Source: Alphaproteobacteria bacterium
Lineage (GTDB): Bacteria; Pseudomonadota; Alphaproteobacteria; Micropepsales; Micropepsaceae
DNA length: 64,000 nt
Direction: 5' to 3'
Assembly: GCA_947473475.1 (NCBI GenBank)
Contig: CANJBZ010000003.1
Coordinates: 62,001 to 126,000 of the forward strand
The notes under the pieces were generated by a model. The model was not told where the DNA came from, searched no databases, and saw only the letters and a list, made by a program, of their open reading frames with translations. The position numbers and the translations under genes were made by a program. How positions within the stretch are numbered: position 1 is the stretch's first letter; each line of letters starts with the position of its first letter. Positions 29,135 to 37,725 of the stretch are shown here, one piece after another.

Positions 29135-29830
29135 ATGAAGCGTCTGGTGTTGTGCGGGTTTGTTGCTATGGCGTTTGGTCTTGGCGTGCCGGCCATTGCT
29201 CAGGAGGAGACGCCGGTGCCGATGACCAAGGCGCCGTTTCATCTGCCGGTGTTCCACAATGAATATGTGACGCTGCTGCATGTGAATGTGCTGCCGGGCA
29301 AGACCACGGGCTACCACATCCATTCCTTCGATCAGGTGTCGGTGAATATCGGCGCGGCCGACATGACGAACCAGGATTTCGGTTCCAACAATGTCAGCAA
29401 GCCGCAGCGCGGTGAACCAGGTCGCGTGACGTATCTGGATTACGTCAAGAACGGACAGAAGACCCATAAGGCGGTGAATGTGGGCAAGACGCCGTTCCAC
29501 AACCTCTCCGTTCTGTTCACGGGCAAGCCGAGCGGCATTGCACCGGCGGCGCGCGGCGGCGCCTATAAGCAGGAACTCGACAACGAGCATGTGCGTTCGT
29601 GGCGGTTGGTTCTGGAGCCGGGCCAGTCCGCGCCGCAGATCGCGCAAAATGCGCCGGGCATCCGCGTCTTCCTGAACGGGGACCAGTTCACCGAAATCGT
29701 GCCGGGACAGCCCGACCGCATGATGGGGCCGTACCAGGGCGATTTCTTCTGGCAGGACGCCGGGGCCACGCGGGCCATCAAGAACACCGGAACGACCCGG
29801 CTGGAGTTTGTGGAATTTGAATTCAAGTGA
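29135..29830 (+). CDS. Exported cupin-type protein
   Basis: A 231-aa protein with a signal peptide (LCGFVAMAFGLGVPAIAQ). Two beta-barrel halves are visible: the first with HVNVLPGKTTGYHIHSFDQVSVNIG, which carries a metal-binding H-x-H and downstream acidic/polar residues; the second with LVLEPGQSAPQIAQNAPGIRVFLNG lacking His. So a bicupin with one possible metal site. Function unknown. First of a run of exported proteins extending to 35868. Confidence 0.7.
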   Translation: MKRLVLCGFVAMAFGLGVPAIAQEETPVPMTKAPFHLPVFHNEYVTLLHVNVLPGKTTGYHIHSFDQVSVNIGAADMTNQDFGSNNVSKPQRGEPGRVTYLDYVKNGQKTHKAVNVGKTPFHNLSVLFTGKPSGIAPAARGGAYKQELDNEHVRSWRLVLEPGQSAPQIAQNAPGIRVFLNGDQFTEIVPGQPDRMMGPYQGDFFWQDAGATRAIKNTGTTRLEFVEFEFK

Positions 29831-29831
29831 G

Positions 29832-29890
29832 GTTGGGGCTTCGTGCGTGCTTCGAGGCTCGTTACGCGAGCTCCTCAGCATGACGGGGTT
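29832..29890. repeat. Palindromic intergenic repeat (CTTCGAGGCTC / CTCAGCATGAC family)
   Basis: Partly palindromic element (CTTCGAGGCTCG, then CGAGCTCCTCAGCATGACGG). It is related to the element at 57063-57153, which carries CTTCGAGGCTC and CACCTCAGGGTGACGGG. Confidence 0.55.
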
Positions 29891-29909
29891 TGGGATTAGG
29901 GAGGATGAT

Positions 29910-30809
29910 ATGATCCGTGCACTGACTGCTGGTTTGCTTTGCAGTTTGTTGGCGTCCACCGCTGCGTTCGCGCAAGCTTGTACGGGCAGTCCGATTGCCG
30001 TGCAGGTGCTTGGCTCAGGCGCGCCGGGGTTTGTGAAGGATCGCGCCAACACCAGCTATCTGCTTTGGGTCGGCGGTCAGGCGAAGATTTTGGTTGATGC
30101 GGGCGGCGGCGCTTATGCGCGGTTCGCGCAATCGGGCGCCAAGTTTCCCGATCTGTCGATGATCCTCGTCAGCCATCTGCATCCGGACCATGCGTCGGAT
30201 ATTCCGGGCATCCTGTGGTCCGGCCGTCAAACGCGCAACGACACGATGCCGATTGTAGGGCCATCGGGCAACGAAGCCGCACCGGCTTTTTCCGTCTTCA
30301 TGGACCGCTTGTTCGACGAAAAGAACGGTTCGTTTGAAATCCTGAATTCGGTGATGCCTTCGTCAAAGGGGCCGGGTTTGAAGCTGGATGTTTCGACCAT
30401 CGATGTGACGAAGACGGAGCCCACCACCGTCTATGACAAGGGCGGCATCAAAGTGACCGCCATGGGCATTCCGCACGGCAATCTGCCGACGCTTGCCTAT
30501 CGCGTGGAGACGCAAGGCAAGACGGTGGTGTTCAGTTCGGACCAGAACGGCACCAATCCGCGCTTTCCCGATTTTGCCAAGAACGCCGATCTGCTGGTGA
30601 TGCATCTCGCCATTGGTGTCGGCGTAAACAATCCCAATCAGGCCTTGCCGGACGTCGTGGGCAAGGTCGCGCAAAGCGCCAATCCGAAGCGGCTGATCCT
30701 GAGCCACATCGCCAATTTCGACCTGGATGCGGCAGTGGCCGATGTGAAGAAAGGCTACACCGGCCCCCTCACCATCGGCGCCGACCTTCAATGCACGCAG
30801 GTGCAATAA
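29910..30809 (+). CDS. Exported metallo-beta-lactamase-fold hydrolase
   Basis: A 299-aa MBL-fold protein with a signal peptide (ALTAGLLCSLLASTAAFAQ). The metal motif H-x-H-x-D-H is LVSHLHPDHASDIPG, with the earlier ILVDAGGGAY aspartate, the later DQNGTNPRF region and a final LILSHIANFD histidine. It resembles RNase Z/arylsulfatase-like exported MBL proteins; the substrate is unknown. The ATG at 29910 has GGAGGATGAT before it. Upstream open frame is repeat DNA. Confidence 0.87.
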   Translation: MIRALTAGLLCSLLASTAAFAQACTGSPIAVQVLGSGAPGFVKDRANTSYLLWVGGQAKILVDAGGGAYARFAQSGAKFPDLSMILVSHLHPDHASDIPGILWSGRQTRNDTMPIVGPSGNEAAPAFSVFMDRLFDEKNGSFEILNSVMPSSKGPGLKLDVSTIDVTKTEPTTVYDKGGIKVTAMGIPHGNLPTLAYRVETQGKTVVFSSDQNGTNPRFPDFAKNADLLVMHLAIGVGVNNPNQALPDVVGKVAQSANPKRLILSHIANFDLDAAVADVKKGYTGPLTIGADLQCTQVQ

Positions 30810-30812
30810 ACT

Positions 30813-30841
30813 GATCCTCCCCCGCTGCGCAGGGGAGGATC
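30813..30841. terminator. Hairpin between convergent genes (repeat-type terminator)
   Basis: GATCCTCCCC (30813-30822) pairs perfectly with GGGGAGGATC (30832-30841). No T-run follows. It may act as a transcription end point between the convergent MBL and VOC genes, or be a REP-like repeat related to 43429-43452. Confidence 0.5.
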
Positions 30842-30845
30842 AAAA

Positions 30846-31667
30846 TCAGCTCTTCACTTCCGGTCCCAGTGGGGCGCGTTGGATGATTTCGATGCGCGTG
30901 CCCCAGGGGTCGGTGATGTAGACGATGGTGCTTCCGTTCGGGACTTTCCGCGGCATGTCGTCGAGTTTGACGCCTTCCGCGGTGATCTTTTGCACGAAAG
31001 CCGCGTGGTCTTTCACGTCAAAGCCGATGTGATCGAGCACGCGTCCCGCGGTCCGGACTTGTGCGGCGTCTGCTTTCAGGAAGCGGATTTGCACGCCGGG
31101 AATATCCACGACAGGCGCGCCGTTCCGCATGGCCGCTTTACCGCCGAAGGTCTTCGCGTACCAGGCTTGTGCCTTGGGAATTTCCGCGTCCGTCATCGAC
31201 AGATGAACATGCTCGTTGCGGATCGGCATGCCCTGGGTTTTGTCTTCTAGAATTTCGATACGCAACCCGTCCGGCGTTTCGACATAGGCTTGGTCGAGCC
31301 GCCCATTACCGCCGGGCAGCACTTTCACGCCGGCCGCTTTCCACTGCGCCACGCGCTGCTGCACGTTGTCGACGATGAAGCCGACATGGTTTGCGACCGA
31401 GCCCTGTGAGCCGCCTTCGCCCGCCATATTGCCCAGGGTCAGATTGATATAGACGCCCGGAAACATGATCAGCGGCGCGCCGCCGGGCATGAACAGCTTG
31501 CCGCCCATGGCCTGGAATATCTTCTTGTTGGCTTCAGGGTCTTTCGACGCGAGATGCCAGTGACCCATGGTGACGCCGGTGTCGTTGAACAGCGCGGGTT
31601 GCGCGGTGGCGGCGGTGGCGCTCAGCGCTGCCGCAAAGGTAAGAGCAACAAATGTTCCGAATTTCAT
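30846..31667 (-). CDS. Exported VOC (glyoxalase/bleomycin-resistance) family protein
   Basis: A 273-aa protein with a signal peptide (VALTFAAALSATAATA) and two VOC modules of about 120 residues each. Module 1 starts GVTMGHWHLASKDPEANKKI and includes NHVGFIVDNV; module 2 starts HVHLSMTDAEIPKAQAWYAK and includes LDHIGFDVKDHAAF and DPWGTRIEIIQ. His/Glu metal ligands appear in both. Exported two-module VOC proteins are common in soil proteobacteria; reaction unknown. It ends about 30 bp from the convergent MBL gene. Confidence 0.8.
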   Translation of the reverse strand: MKFGTFVALTFAAALSATAATAQPALFNDTGVTMGHWHLASKDPEANKKIFQAMGGKLFMPGGAPLIMFPGVYINLTLGNMAGEGGSQGSVANHVGFIVDNVQQRVAQWKAAGVKVLPGGNGRLDQAYVETPDGLRIEILEDKTQGMPIRNEHVHLSMTDAEIPKAQAWYAKTFGGKAAMRNGAPVVDIPGVQIRFLKADAAQVRTAGRVLDHIGFDVKDHAAFVQKITAEGVKLDDMPRKVPNGSTIVYITDPWGTRIEIIQRAPLGPEVKS

Positions 31668-31691
31668 GGAAGTCTCCTTGGCTCGCGTGGT

Positions 31692-32705
31692 TCAGTTCTT
31701 GACCCATTTCACGACGTTATGCTGATCGTCCGATGCGGCGAAAATGTTGCCTTGCCGGTCCACCGCAACGCCGATGGCGGGCTGCCATTTCGGATCGGCG
31801 GGCGGCGGCGGCGGAAGGTAATACATCACTTTGCCGTCCTTGACGCTGCCGGCGCGGATGCCGCGCTTGCAGCCGGGGTTGTAATTGGCAGCGCCTTGAT
31901 TGTCGCTGGATTGGGAATCGATCACGTAGAGCATGTCGTCCCTGACGGCGATGCCGCTGGGGCGGCCGAATTGTTTCCACGCCGCGAGGAACTTACCGTC
32001 CTTATCGAACACATCGATGCGCGAATTGCTGCGGTCGGCGACGTATAGCCGGTCCTGCGAGTCGATGGCGATGGCGTGCGGCGAGCGGATTTGCCCGTCG
32101 CCCGTTCCATAGGTGCCGAAGGTCCTAATGAATTTGCCGTCTTTGGTGAACTTCATGATGCGGGAGAAGTTTTCCTTCTCGCCGTGGCCTTGCGCGACAA
32201 ACACATCGCCATTGCTGGCGATGGCAATGCCCGTCGGGGAGTCGAAACTGTCGAGCGCATTGCTTCCCTGACCCACGCCTGGTTTGCCGAGCTTGAGCAG
32301 CACGCGGCCGTCCGGTGAAAGCTTGGTCACCTGCAGGCCCTTGCCGTCCTTGGGGCTGGCATCAGCAACCCACAGATCGCCCTCATGGTCCACCGCGGCC
32401 TGATGCGGTTCGATGAATAAACCGGCGCCAAAATTCTTCAGCGTCTTTCCGTCTGGGCCGATTTCGAAGACGCCCTTGCAGTCGTCGGTCTCGCAGCGAT
32501 CCACGCCCCAGAAGTTGTTTTTCTCATCGACCGTGATGGCATTGATGGGATTCCAGCCGCGCGGCATCTGCGCCCAGTTCGTCTCCAGACGATAGGGATT
32601 GGGCAGATCGTTCGCACACGGATAACTCGCCTGCGCGCGGGCCGCACCCACGGCCGCCGTGGTGGCAAGCAAGGCAAGCGCAATCGCTTTCAAGCGTGAA
32701 CCCAT
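31692..32705 (-). CDS. Exported NHL-repeat/six-bladed beta-propeller protein
   Basis: A 337-aa protein with a signal peptide (LKAIALALLATTAAVGAARA). It has NHL-type blades of the form DHEGDLWVADASP, GIAIASNGDVFVAQGHG, AIAIDSQDRLYVADRSNSRI and GVAVDRQGNIFAAS, as in peptidyl-alpha-hydroxyglycine amidating lyase-like proteins. Cysteines in DRCETDDCKGV may form a disulphide. Function unknown. It precedes the exported VOC gene by about 25 bases, so the two are probably co-transcribed. Confidence 0.78.
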   Translation of the reverse strand: MGSRLKAIALALLATTAAVGAARAQASYPCANDLPNPYRLETNWAQMPRGWNPINAITVDEKNNFWGVDRCETDDCKGVFEIGPDGKTLKNFGAGLFIEPHQAAVDHEGDLWVADASPKDGKGLQVTKLSPDGRVLLKLGKPGVGQGSNALDSFDSPTGIAIASNGDVFVAQGHGEKENFSRIMKFTKDGKFIRTFGTYGTGDGQIRSPHAIAIDSQDRLYVADRSNSRIDVFDKDGKFLAAWKQFGRPSGIAVRDDMLYVIDSQSSDNQGAANYNPGCKRGIRAGSVKDGKVMYYLPPPPPADPKWQPAIGVAVDRQGNIFAASDDQHNVVKWVKN

Positions 32706-32761
32706 GGCATTCCCTCCCAGTCTGTTTTGCCGCCACTCTATCGGGAAATGTCGCGATTCTC

Positions 32762-32782
32762 ACCCTCCCCTTGAGGGAGGGT
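32762..32782. repeat. Short palindromic repeat (ACCCTCCC-CTTGA-GGGAGGGT)
   Basis: Perfect 8-bp stem with a 5-base loop between two same-strand genes. The identical stem with the loop in the other orientation occurs at 48460-48480, and a degenerate copy beside the poly-C run at 22900. Confidence 0.75.
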
Positions 32783-32795
32783 CGAAGGGGGGCGG

Positions 32796-33551
32796 CTACG
32801 CGCCGGGTTGAAGGCCGGTTTTCTTGAGGATTGGCGCTGCGGCGGATCCCGTCAGGAATTTCAGCAGGTCCTTGGCGGCGCCAGCTTGCGGTGCGTTCTT
32901 ATGGACCCCGCCGGAAAAGATGGTGACCTTTTGAAACTCACCGGGCGCGGGGCCGAGGAATTCGATGCCCTTGATGGCCAGAAATTCGCTCACCTGGGTG
33001 AAGCCGATGTCGGCCTTGCCTTGCGCCATGTACACGCCCGGCGAGGCCCCGGGGGGAAGCTGGGTCAGCCGGTCTTTCACCACGTCGGCGATGCCGGTTT
33101 TGGCGAACAGCTCCCGCAGATACATGCCGCTGGGACCGGCGGAAATAACGATTCTATTCGGCCCCAGCAGATAACGCCGCAAGCTGGTGGCGGATGACAG
33201 ATCGGGCTTAGGCGCGCCAGGGCGGATAGCGACGCCGACCATGGATTTGGCGACATCGATGCGGCCCGCCGCCAGCCGTCCCTGCTTGATCAGCTCATCG
33301 ATGGTGAAGGAGGGCGCAATCACGACATCGGCCACTTCGCCGTCCTTGCCGATCCGCTGCACGATATCCAGCGTGCCCACCCAATCGACCTTTACCTTGT
33401 TGCCGGTCGCTTTTTGGTATTCCGGCAGCAGTTCGAGATAGGTCTCCTTCACCGCATTGGACGCCACCATCTTGATCTCAACCGCCGCGGCGGCGGTGGC
33501 GCTCAGCAGCGCCGTGGACGTGACAAGGCTGTAAATCAGACGGGGCATCAT
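32796..33551 (-). CDS. ModA-like extracellular substrate-binding protein
   Basis: A 251-aa type II periplasmic binding protein with a signal peptide (YSLVTSTALLSATAAAA). It shows ADVVIAPSFTIDELIKQGR and GIADVVKDRLTQLPPGASP, the pattern of ModA/molybdate- or other oxyanion-type binding proteins. No modB or modC gene is adjacent, and the oxyanion-contacting residues differ enough that the ligand is uncertain. It may be an orphan binding protein or have a non-transport role. Confidence 0.75.
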   Translation of the reverse strand: MMPRLIYSLVTSTALLSATAAAAVEIKMVASNAVKETYLELLPEYQKATGNKVKVDWVGTLDIVQRIGKDGEVADVVIAPSFTIDELIKQGRLAAGRIDVAKSMVGVAIRPGAPKPDLSSATSLRRYLLGPNRIVISAGPSGMYLRELFAKTGIADVVKDRLTQLPPGASPGVYMAQGKADIGFTQVSEFLAIKGIEFLGPAPGEFQKVTIFSGGVHKNAPQAGAAKDLLKFLTGSAAAPILKKTGLQPGA

Positions 33552-33677
33552 CGGTGCTCTCCTTGGATGGGGCGATAATGCCCTGGCGGCATACCGGCGA
33601 ACAACGGCTTTCCCGCTCGACGCGGGCGCTTTTTATGCCCTAAAAGCCCGGCACAGAAATATCCGAGGAAGCGCGCC

Positions 33678-34622
33678 ATGGCCGACATGAAACTGACCAC
33701 CGTCACCCGCACGCAGGGCAACAATCAGGCGCTGAAGGACGGCACGGTAAAGCCGAAGACCTTCGATTTCGACTTCATCGAGGTCAATCCGCTGATCGAC
33801 GCCTTCCGCCGCATGGTGCGTGGGCTCGAATTCGACATCTGCGAGATGGCGATCACCACCTATATCTGCGCCCGCGCGCACGGCAAGCGCATGACGGCAG
33901 TGCCGATTTTCCTGGTGCGCGCCTTTCACCATGGCGCGATTCTGGTGAACACCAAGGCCGGGGTCTGCTCGCCGAAGGATTTGGAAGGCAAGCGCGTCGG
34001 CGTCAATCGCGGCTACACGGTGACGACCGGCGTTTGGGCGCGCAGCATTCTGCAGGAAGAATATGGCGTCGATCTGTCCAAGATCACCTGGGTGCTGTCG
34101 GGCGATGAGCACGTCGCCGAATATGTGCCGCCGAGCAATGTCGTCCCCATCGAGAAGGGGAAGAAGATGGCGGACATGCTTGTCTCGGGCGAACTCGCCG
34201 CGGCCATCGGCGTTGAGATCGATCATCCCGACGTAAAGCCGCTGATCGACAATCCCCTGGAAGCGGGCCTCGCGTCGCTGAAGCGCAACGGCCATTACCC
34301 GATCAACCATACCGTCGTTATCAAGGACGATCTGATCGCGGCGCATCCGGGTCTTGCCGCCGAAGTGTTCAACGCCTTTGCCGAATCCAAGCGGCTGTAT
34401 CTGGAGCGCCTGAAAGCCGGGAAGATCGAGAAGCTGACCGAGGTGGACAAGGTCCATCAGCGGGTGATGGAGATCGCCGGCGACCCGCTGCCCTACGGCA
34501 TTGCCCCGAACCGCCGGGTGATCGAGGAACTGATTGGCCACGCGCTAAAGCAGGGCATCATCACCAAGCCGGTGAAAGTGGAAGACCTGTTCGCGCCGGG
34601 AACCCTGGATTTGACGGCGTAA
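33678..34622 (+). CDS. Binding-protein-fold 4,5-dihydroxyphthalate decarboxylase (PhtD)-like protein, copy 1
   Basis: A 314-aa cytosolic protein with the type II binding-protein fold and no signal peptide. The hinge and ligand motifs include FDICEMAITTYICARAHG, KDLEGKRVGVNRGYTVTTGVWAR (as short segments) and FHHGAILVN. This is the family annotated as 4,5-dihydroxyphthalate decarboxylase, in which SBP-like proteins serve as enzymes; the lack of export signal fits a catalytic rather than transport role. A GAGGAAG ribosome-binding site precedes the ATG. A paralog is at 46769-47755. Confidence 0.75.
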   Translation: MADMKLTTVTRTQGNNQALKDGTVKPKTFDFDFIEVNPLIDAFRRMVRGLEFDICEMAITTYICARAHGKRMTAVPIFLVRAFHHGAILVNTKAGVCSPKDLEGKRVGVNRGYTVTTGVWARSILQEEYGVDLSKITWVLSGDEHVAEYVPPSNVVPIEKGKKMADMLVSGELAAAIGVEIDHPDVKPLIDNPLEAGLASLKRNGHYPINHTVVIKDDLIAAHPGLAAEVFNAFAESKRLYLERLKAGKIEKLTEVDKVHQRVMEIAGDPLPYGIAPNRRVIEELIGHALKQGIITKPVKVEDLFAPGTLDLTA

Positions 34623-34632
34623 CTTTCAGATA

Positions 34633-34726
34633 TGTCATCCCGGCCAAGCGAAGCGCGAGCCGGGACCCACCATGCCGCTTGCGCCGTGGGTCCCGGACAG
34701 CCGCTGACGCGGCTTCCGGGATGACA
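34633..34726. repeat. GTCATCCCGG palindromic repeat
   Basis: A complex inverted repeat whose outer arms are TGTCATCCCGG (34633-34643) and CCGGGATGACA (34716-34726), with inner GGGACCCAC/GTGGGTCCC pairing. A type common in alphaproteobacterial intergenic DNA. Confidence 0.8.
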
Positions 34727-34853
34727 GCCTGAGCCGTACTCGCAGAGCGGTGATCGTTTCCTTGGGGGTGTTCCCGCTTACGCGAAACCGGCAAAGTGCT
34801 GTATGAAACGGCCAGCCGCGGAATGAGGCGGCGTCTCAACCCCGGAGGGAACT

Positions 34854-35357
34854 ATGTCTCACATCGCCAAACGCATCGCGGGCATTTCGCTCGGCGCTGC
34901 GGTTTTGTGCGGCCTGTCCATGCAGGCCGATGCCCAGCTCTTGACCCATAAGGATTTGTCCGTCGAAGTCGCGACCCAGATCGCGATGACCGCCGTCGAT
35001 ACGTGCAAGGCAAATGGCTACAACGTCTCGGCCCATGTGCTCGGGCGCGAAGGCCAGGTGGTTGTCGCCATGCGCAATCCCGCGGCCGGCTTTGCCACCT
35101 TCGAAAACTCCATGAAGAAGGCCTACACCGCCCGCACGACGCGTGCGCCGTCCGGCAAGTTCGCCGATGCCGTGAAGGGAAACCCGAACGCGGCGCAGTT
35201 CTTCCTGACCAATTTCGTGGCCGCGCAAGGCGCGCTGCCGATCATGGTCGGTAACGACACAATCGGCGCTATCGGCATTTCCGGCGCCCCCGGCGGCGAC
35301 AAGGACGAAGTCTGCGCCAAGGCCGGCATCGACAAAGTCGCAGCTCAGCTCCGCTAA
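34854..35357 (+). CDS. Exported GlcG/HbpS-family haem-binding-like protein, copy 1
   Basis: A 167-aa GlcG/HbpS protein with a signal peptide (IAGISLGAAVLCGLSMQADA). The family marks are the N-terminal helix TQIAMTAVDTCKANGYNVSAHVLG, the strand GQVVVAMRN, the KKAYTAR helix and the glycine-rich end IGAIGISGAPGGDKDEVCAKAG. HbpS-type proteins bind haem outside the membrane; many GlcG proteins have no known ligand. A GGAGGGAACT site precedes the ATG. Followed after 22 bases by a close paralog. Confidence 0.87.
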   Translation: MSHIAKRIAGISLGAAVLCGLSMQADAQLLTHKDLSVEVATQIAMTAVDTCKANGYNVSAHVLGREGQVVVAMRNPAAGFATFENSMKKAYTARTTRAPSGKFADAVKGNPNAAQFFLTNFVAAQGALPIMVGNDTIGAIGISGAPGGDKDEVCAKAGIDKVAAQLR

Positions 35358-35379
35358 TCCGAGAAACGGGAGAAAACAG

Positions 35380-35868
35380 ATGAAGACGATTGCCATTATT
35401 GCCGGTCTGTCGCTTGCGGGCCTGCTTGCCGGTTCGGCCAATGCACAGCTGATCACGCATAAGGATTTGTCGCTGCCGACCGCGGTCACCATGGCGCAGA
35501 CGGCGCTGCAGACCTGCAAGGCGCAGGGTTACTCCGTGTCCGCGAACGTGCTTGGCCGCAGCGGTGAAGTCATTGTCGCGATGCGCGGCGACGACACCGG
35601 GCCGCACACGCTCGAAAATTCGTTCAAGAAGGCATGGACCTCGCGCGCGCAACGCGCCCCGTCCGTGAACTTCGCCAATACGCTGAAGGACAATCCGACG
35701 GCTGGCGCGCGTAGCCTCAGCAACATGGTGCCGGCGCAAGGCGCGCTGCCCATCATGGTCGGCAATGACGTGATCGGCGCCATCGGCGTTTCGGGCGCGC
35801 CGGGCGGTGACAAGGACGAGGCCTGCGCCAAATCCGGCATCGAGAAGGTTGCCGCCGATCTGAAGTAG
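35380..35868 (+). CDS. Exported GlcG/HbpS-family haem-binding-like protein, copy 2
   Basis: A 162-aa paralog of the preceding gene, with a signal peptide (AIIAGLSLAGLLAGSANA). It shares LITHKDLSLPTAVTMAQTAL, KAQGYSVSANVLGRSGEVIVAM and IGAIGVSGAPGGDKDEACAKSG. A tandem duplication; the two may form hetero-oligomers, as HbpS forms an octamer. A CGGGAG site precedes the ATG. Confidence 0.87.
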   Translation: MKTIAIIAGLSLAGLLAGSANAQLITHKDLSLPTAVTMAQTALQTCKAQGYSVSANVLGRSGEVIVAMRGDDTGPHTLENSFKKAWTSRAQRAPSVNFANTLKDNPTAGARSLSNMVPAQGALPIMVGNDVIGAIGVSGAPGGDKDEACAKSGIEKVAADLK

Positions 35869-35872
35869 CCAA

Positions 35873-35965
35873 AACGGGCAACACGAAGAGCACGAAGCAG
35901 ACACGAAGGGCACTAAGACCCTCGTGTCCTTCGTGCTTTTCTTTGTGTCCTTCGTGTTACCACTT
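35873..35965. repeat. Long inverted repeat of CACAAAG/CACGAAG units, copy 2
   Basis: Left arm about 35873-35918 (AACACGAAGAGCACGAAGC and onward) and right arm 35921-35965 are inverted copies, nearly touching. It lies between convergent genes. Same unit structure as at 17246 and 46664. Confidence 0.8.
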
Positions 35966-35966
35966 G

Positions 35967-36821
35967 TTACGCGCTGCAGCGGTCCAAAAATTCCAGCAGG
36001 CGTGCGGGGACGTTGGCTTCGGTCTGCTCTGCCACCGGAATGTCCCAATATTCCGATTTGGGCAGGCATTCTTCCAGATAGCGCGCGGCCGATGTTGCGT
36101 GGCTGGCGTCGCGGCCCGGCACGATGAAGGCCGGAATATCCAGCCGCAGCAGGTCCTCTGCTTCCGCGCCCGGCGCCGTGTCGCGGTCGAACAGCGTGCG
36201 GCCCATGCTGGCGACGGTCAGCTTGTATTTTTCCACGTCCAGTTTCGTGTACGCGTCCGCGAACGCCGCATCGTTGCGTAGGACGGTCGCCCACGGCCCG
36301 CCGCGCGGATCGGCGCTGAAGCTTTTGCCGGATTCGCGCACGAGCGCCGCTATTTTCTCAAGGCCGTTCTGCTGCACGAAAGCCAAGTGTTCGGCGAATC
36401 GCTGGTTGCAGGTCAGGCGATATTTTGCTCCGCCGACCGGCCAATACAGCACCATGCTGATGACCATCTCCGGATGCATGACGCCAAACTGCATCACTGG
36501 ACAGCAGCCCATGCAGCCGCCGAGCAGATGCGCGCGCTTGATGTTCAGATGCTCCAGCAGCCCTTTGCCCTGCGCGACGAAATCGGCCCAGGTGACGCGC
36601 TCCACGCGCCCGCCGGACTGACCGCATTCGCGCCGGTCGAAGAGTATGCAGGTGTACTTCCTCGGCAGATGCTCCAGCAGTTTGATCTTCGCGTAGACGC
36701 CCTGCGTCGACCACTTGTCGAGGCTCGCATCGAACCCGGCGGGCGCATACATCAGCAGCGGCGGCCCAGAGCCGACGATTTCGTAACGCGTGTTAATTCC
36801 GTCAATGATAGCGTTGGGCAT
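35967..36821 (-). CDS. Alpha/beta hydrolase with a cysteine in the nucleophile position
   Basis: A 284-aa cytosolic alpha/beta hydrolase. The oxyanion region is GPPLLMYAPAGFD, then ILFDRRECGQSGG. The elbow reads LLGGCMGCCPVMQF, i.e. G-G-C-M-G, so the usual catalytic Ser is replaced by Cys, as in dienelactone hydrolases although the overall sequence resembles the ordinary alpha/beta family. A late acid (FIVPGRDASH) with His nearby is present. The open frame runs to 37322, but the ATG at 36821 begins the conserved protein. It follows the preceding gene after 5 bases. Confidence 0.82.
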   Translation of the reverse strand: MPNAIIDGINTRYEIVGSGPPLLMYAPAGFDASLDKWSTQGVYAKIKLLEHLPRKYTCILFDRRECGQSGGRVERVTWADFVAQGKGLLEHLNIKRAHLLGGCMGCCPVMQFGVMHPEMVISMVLYWPVGGAKYRLTCNQRFAEHLAFVQQNGLEKIAALVRESGKSFSADPRGGPWATVLRNDAAFADAYTKLDVEKYKLTVASMGRTLFDRDTAPGAEAEDLLRLDIPAFIVPGRDASHATSAARYLEECLPKSEYWDIPVAEQTEANVPARLLEFLDRCSA

Positions 36822-36826
36822 GATGT

Positions 36827-37504
36827 TTACTTGTAGAACTCCACTTGGGCTTCTCGGAACCAGACCATGTTGGCGGGGGCGACGGAGATGGGGCCGTTGA
36901 TGCCGAAGACGGCGATCTGGAATTTGTCGCCGGGCTTTACCGAATCCGCGATCACCACGCGGTTGGGCATGTTCAGGCCCTGTATGGTCGCTGGGCTCGG
37001 ATAGCCGCTCTGGCGCGCCATTTGGCCGTTCACCCACACTTCCGCATAGTCGTCGACAAGAATTGTCAGAACCGCTTTGGCGCCGGCGGTGTCGAAATTT
37101 CCGACTTTCGCCGGAATGGTCAGATTGGTGCGGTACCACACAAAGGCGACATGCCCGCCGCTGCGGCGAACGGACAAATCCTGCGGCGGAATGGCAGGCC
37201 ATTTGGAATCGTCGAACCCGGCTTCGCCCGCATGGGGCGCGATATCGTAGGTGGTCTTGTATTGCGGGAGCGCGCCTTCGACGGGCTTCGCCTCGACGAT
37301 GCGCGCGTCCATGGTCCGCCATTGCACGCCGAGCGCCGTCGCGTCCTGCTGCGTCATCAAATTGGCGACAAAGGTCGGTGGGAGAGACGGCGGCATGATC
37401 GGGGGAGGGGGCGCGGGAGGCGCTTGCGCGATGGCCACGGAGACCGACAACGCAATCGCCGCAGCGGCCGCTCCGATCAGCGTACGGATTTTCTTGCTGC
37501 CCAT
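36827..37504 (-). CDS. Exported galactose-binding-like (jelly-roll) domain protein
   Basis: A 225-aa protein with a signal peptide (LIGAAAAAIALSVSVAIA) and a proline-rich linker (APPAPPPPIMPP). A jelly-roll domain similar to the sugar-binding module of glycosyl hydrolases follows: GFDDSKWPAIPP, VAFVWYRTNLTIP, LTILVDDYAEVWVNGQMAR. Function unknown; it probably binds ligands in the periplasm. The ATG at 37504 has GGAGGG upstream; the frame beyond is not coding. It is co-oriented with the Cys-nucleophile hydrolase 5 bases downstream. Confidence 0.72.
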   Translation of the reverse strand: MGSKKIRTLIGAAAAAIALSVSVAIAQAPPAPPPPIMPPSLPPTFVANLMTQQDATALGVQWRTMDARIVEAKPVEGALPQYKTTYDIAPHAGEAGFDDSKWPAIPPQDLSVRRSGGHVAFVWYRTNLTIPAKVGNFDTAGAKAVLTILVDDYAEVWVNGQMARQSGYPSPATIQGLNMPNRVVIADSVKPGDKFQIAVFGINGPISVAPANMVWFREAQVEFYK

Positions 37505-37725
37505 GATGCCCTCCCGATTTGCCTGCACTTTAGTCCGGACTGCCCGCGATGAGGAGGCGTTAAGGCCAAGTTCGCGGTTTATCATGCGAATTTTTCTTTT
37601 CCTGCGTGAGCAAACGCAGCATTCGTTCGTTTTCACTCCGATGGGTTCCCAGGAGCTGCCGATGCAGCGGGGTTTTTTGGATCCATGAAAGCCGGGCTTT
37701 GCGCCGGCACGAAGGAGTGAAGACC

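Noticed and set aside
30813-30841. Classical rho-independent terminator
   Set aside because: The stem is strong but there is no T-run, so it was scored low; it may be a repeat.
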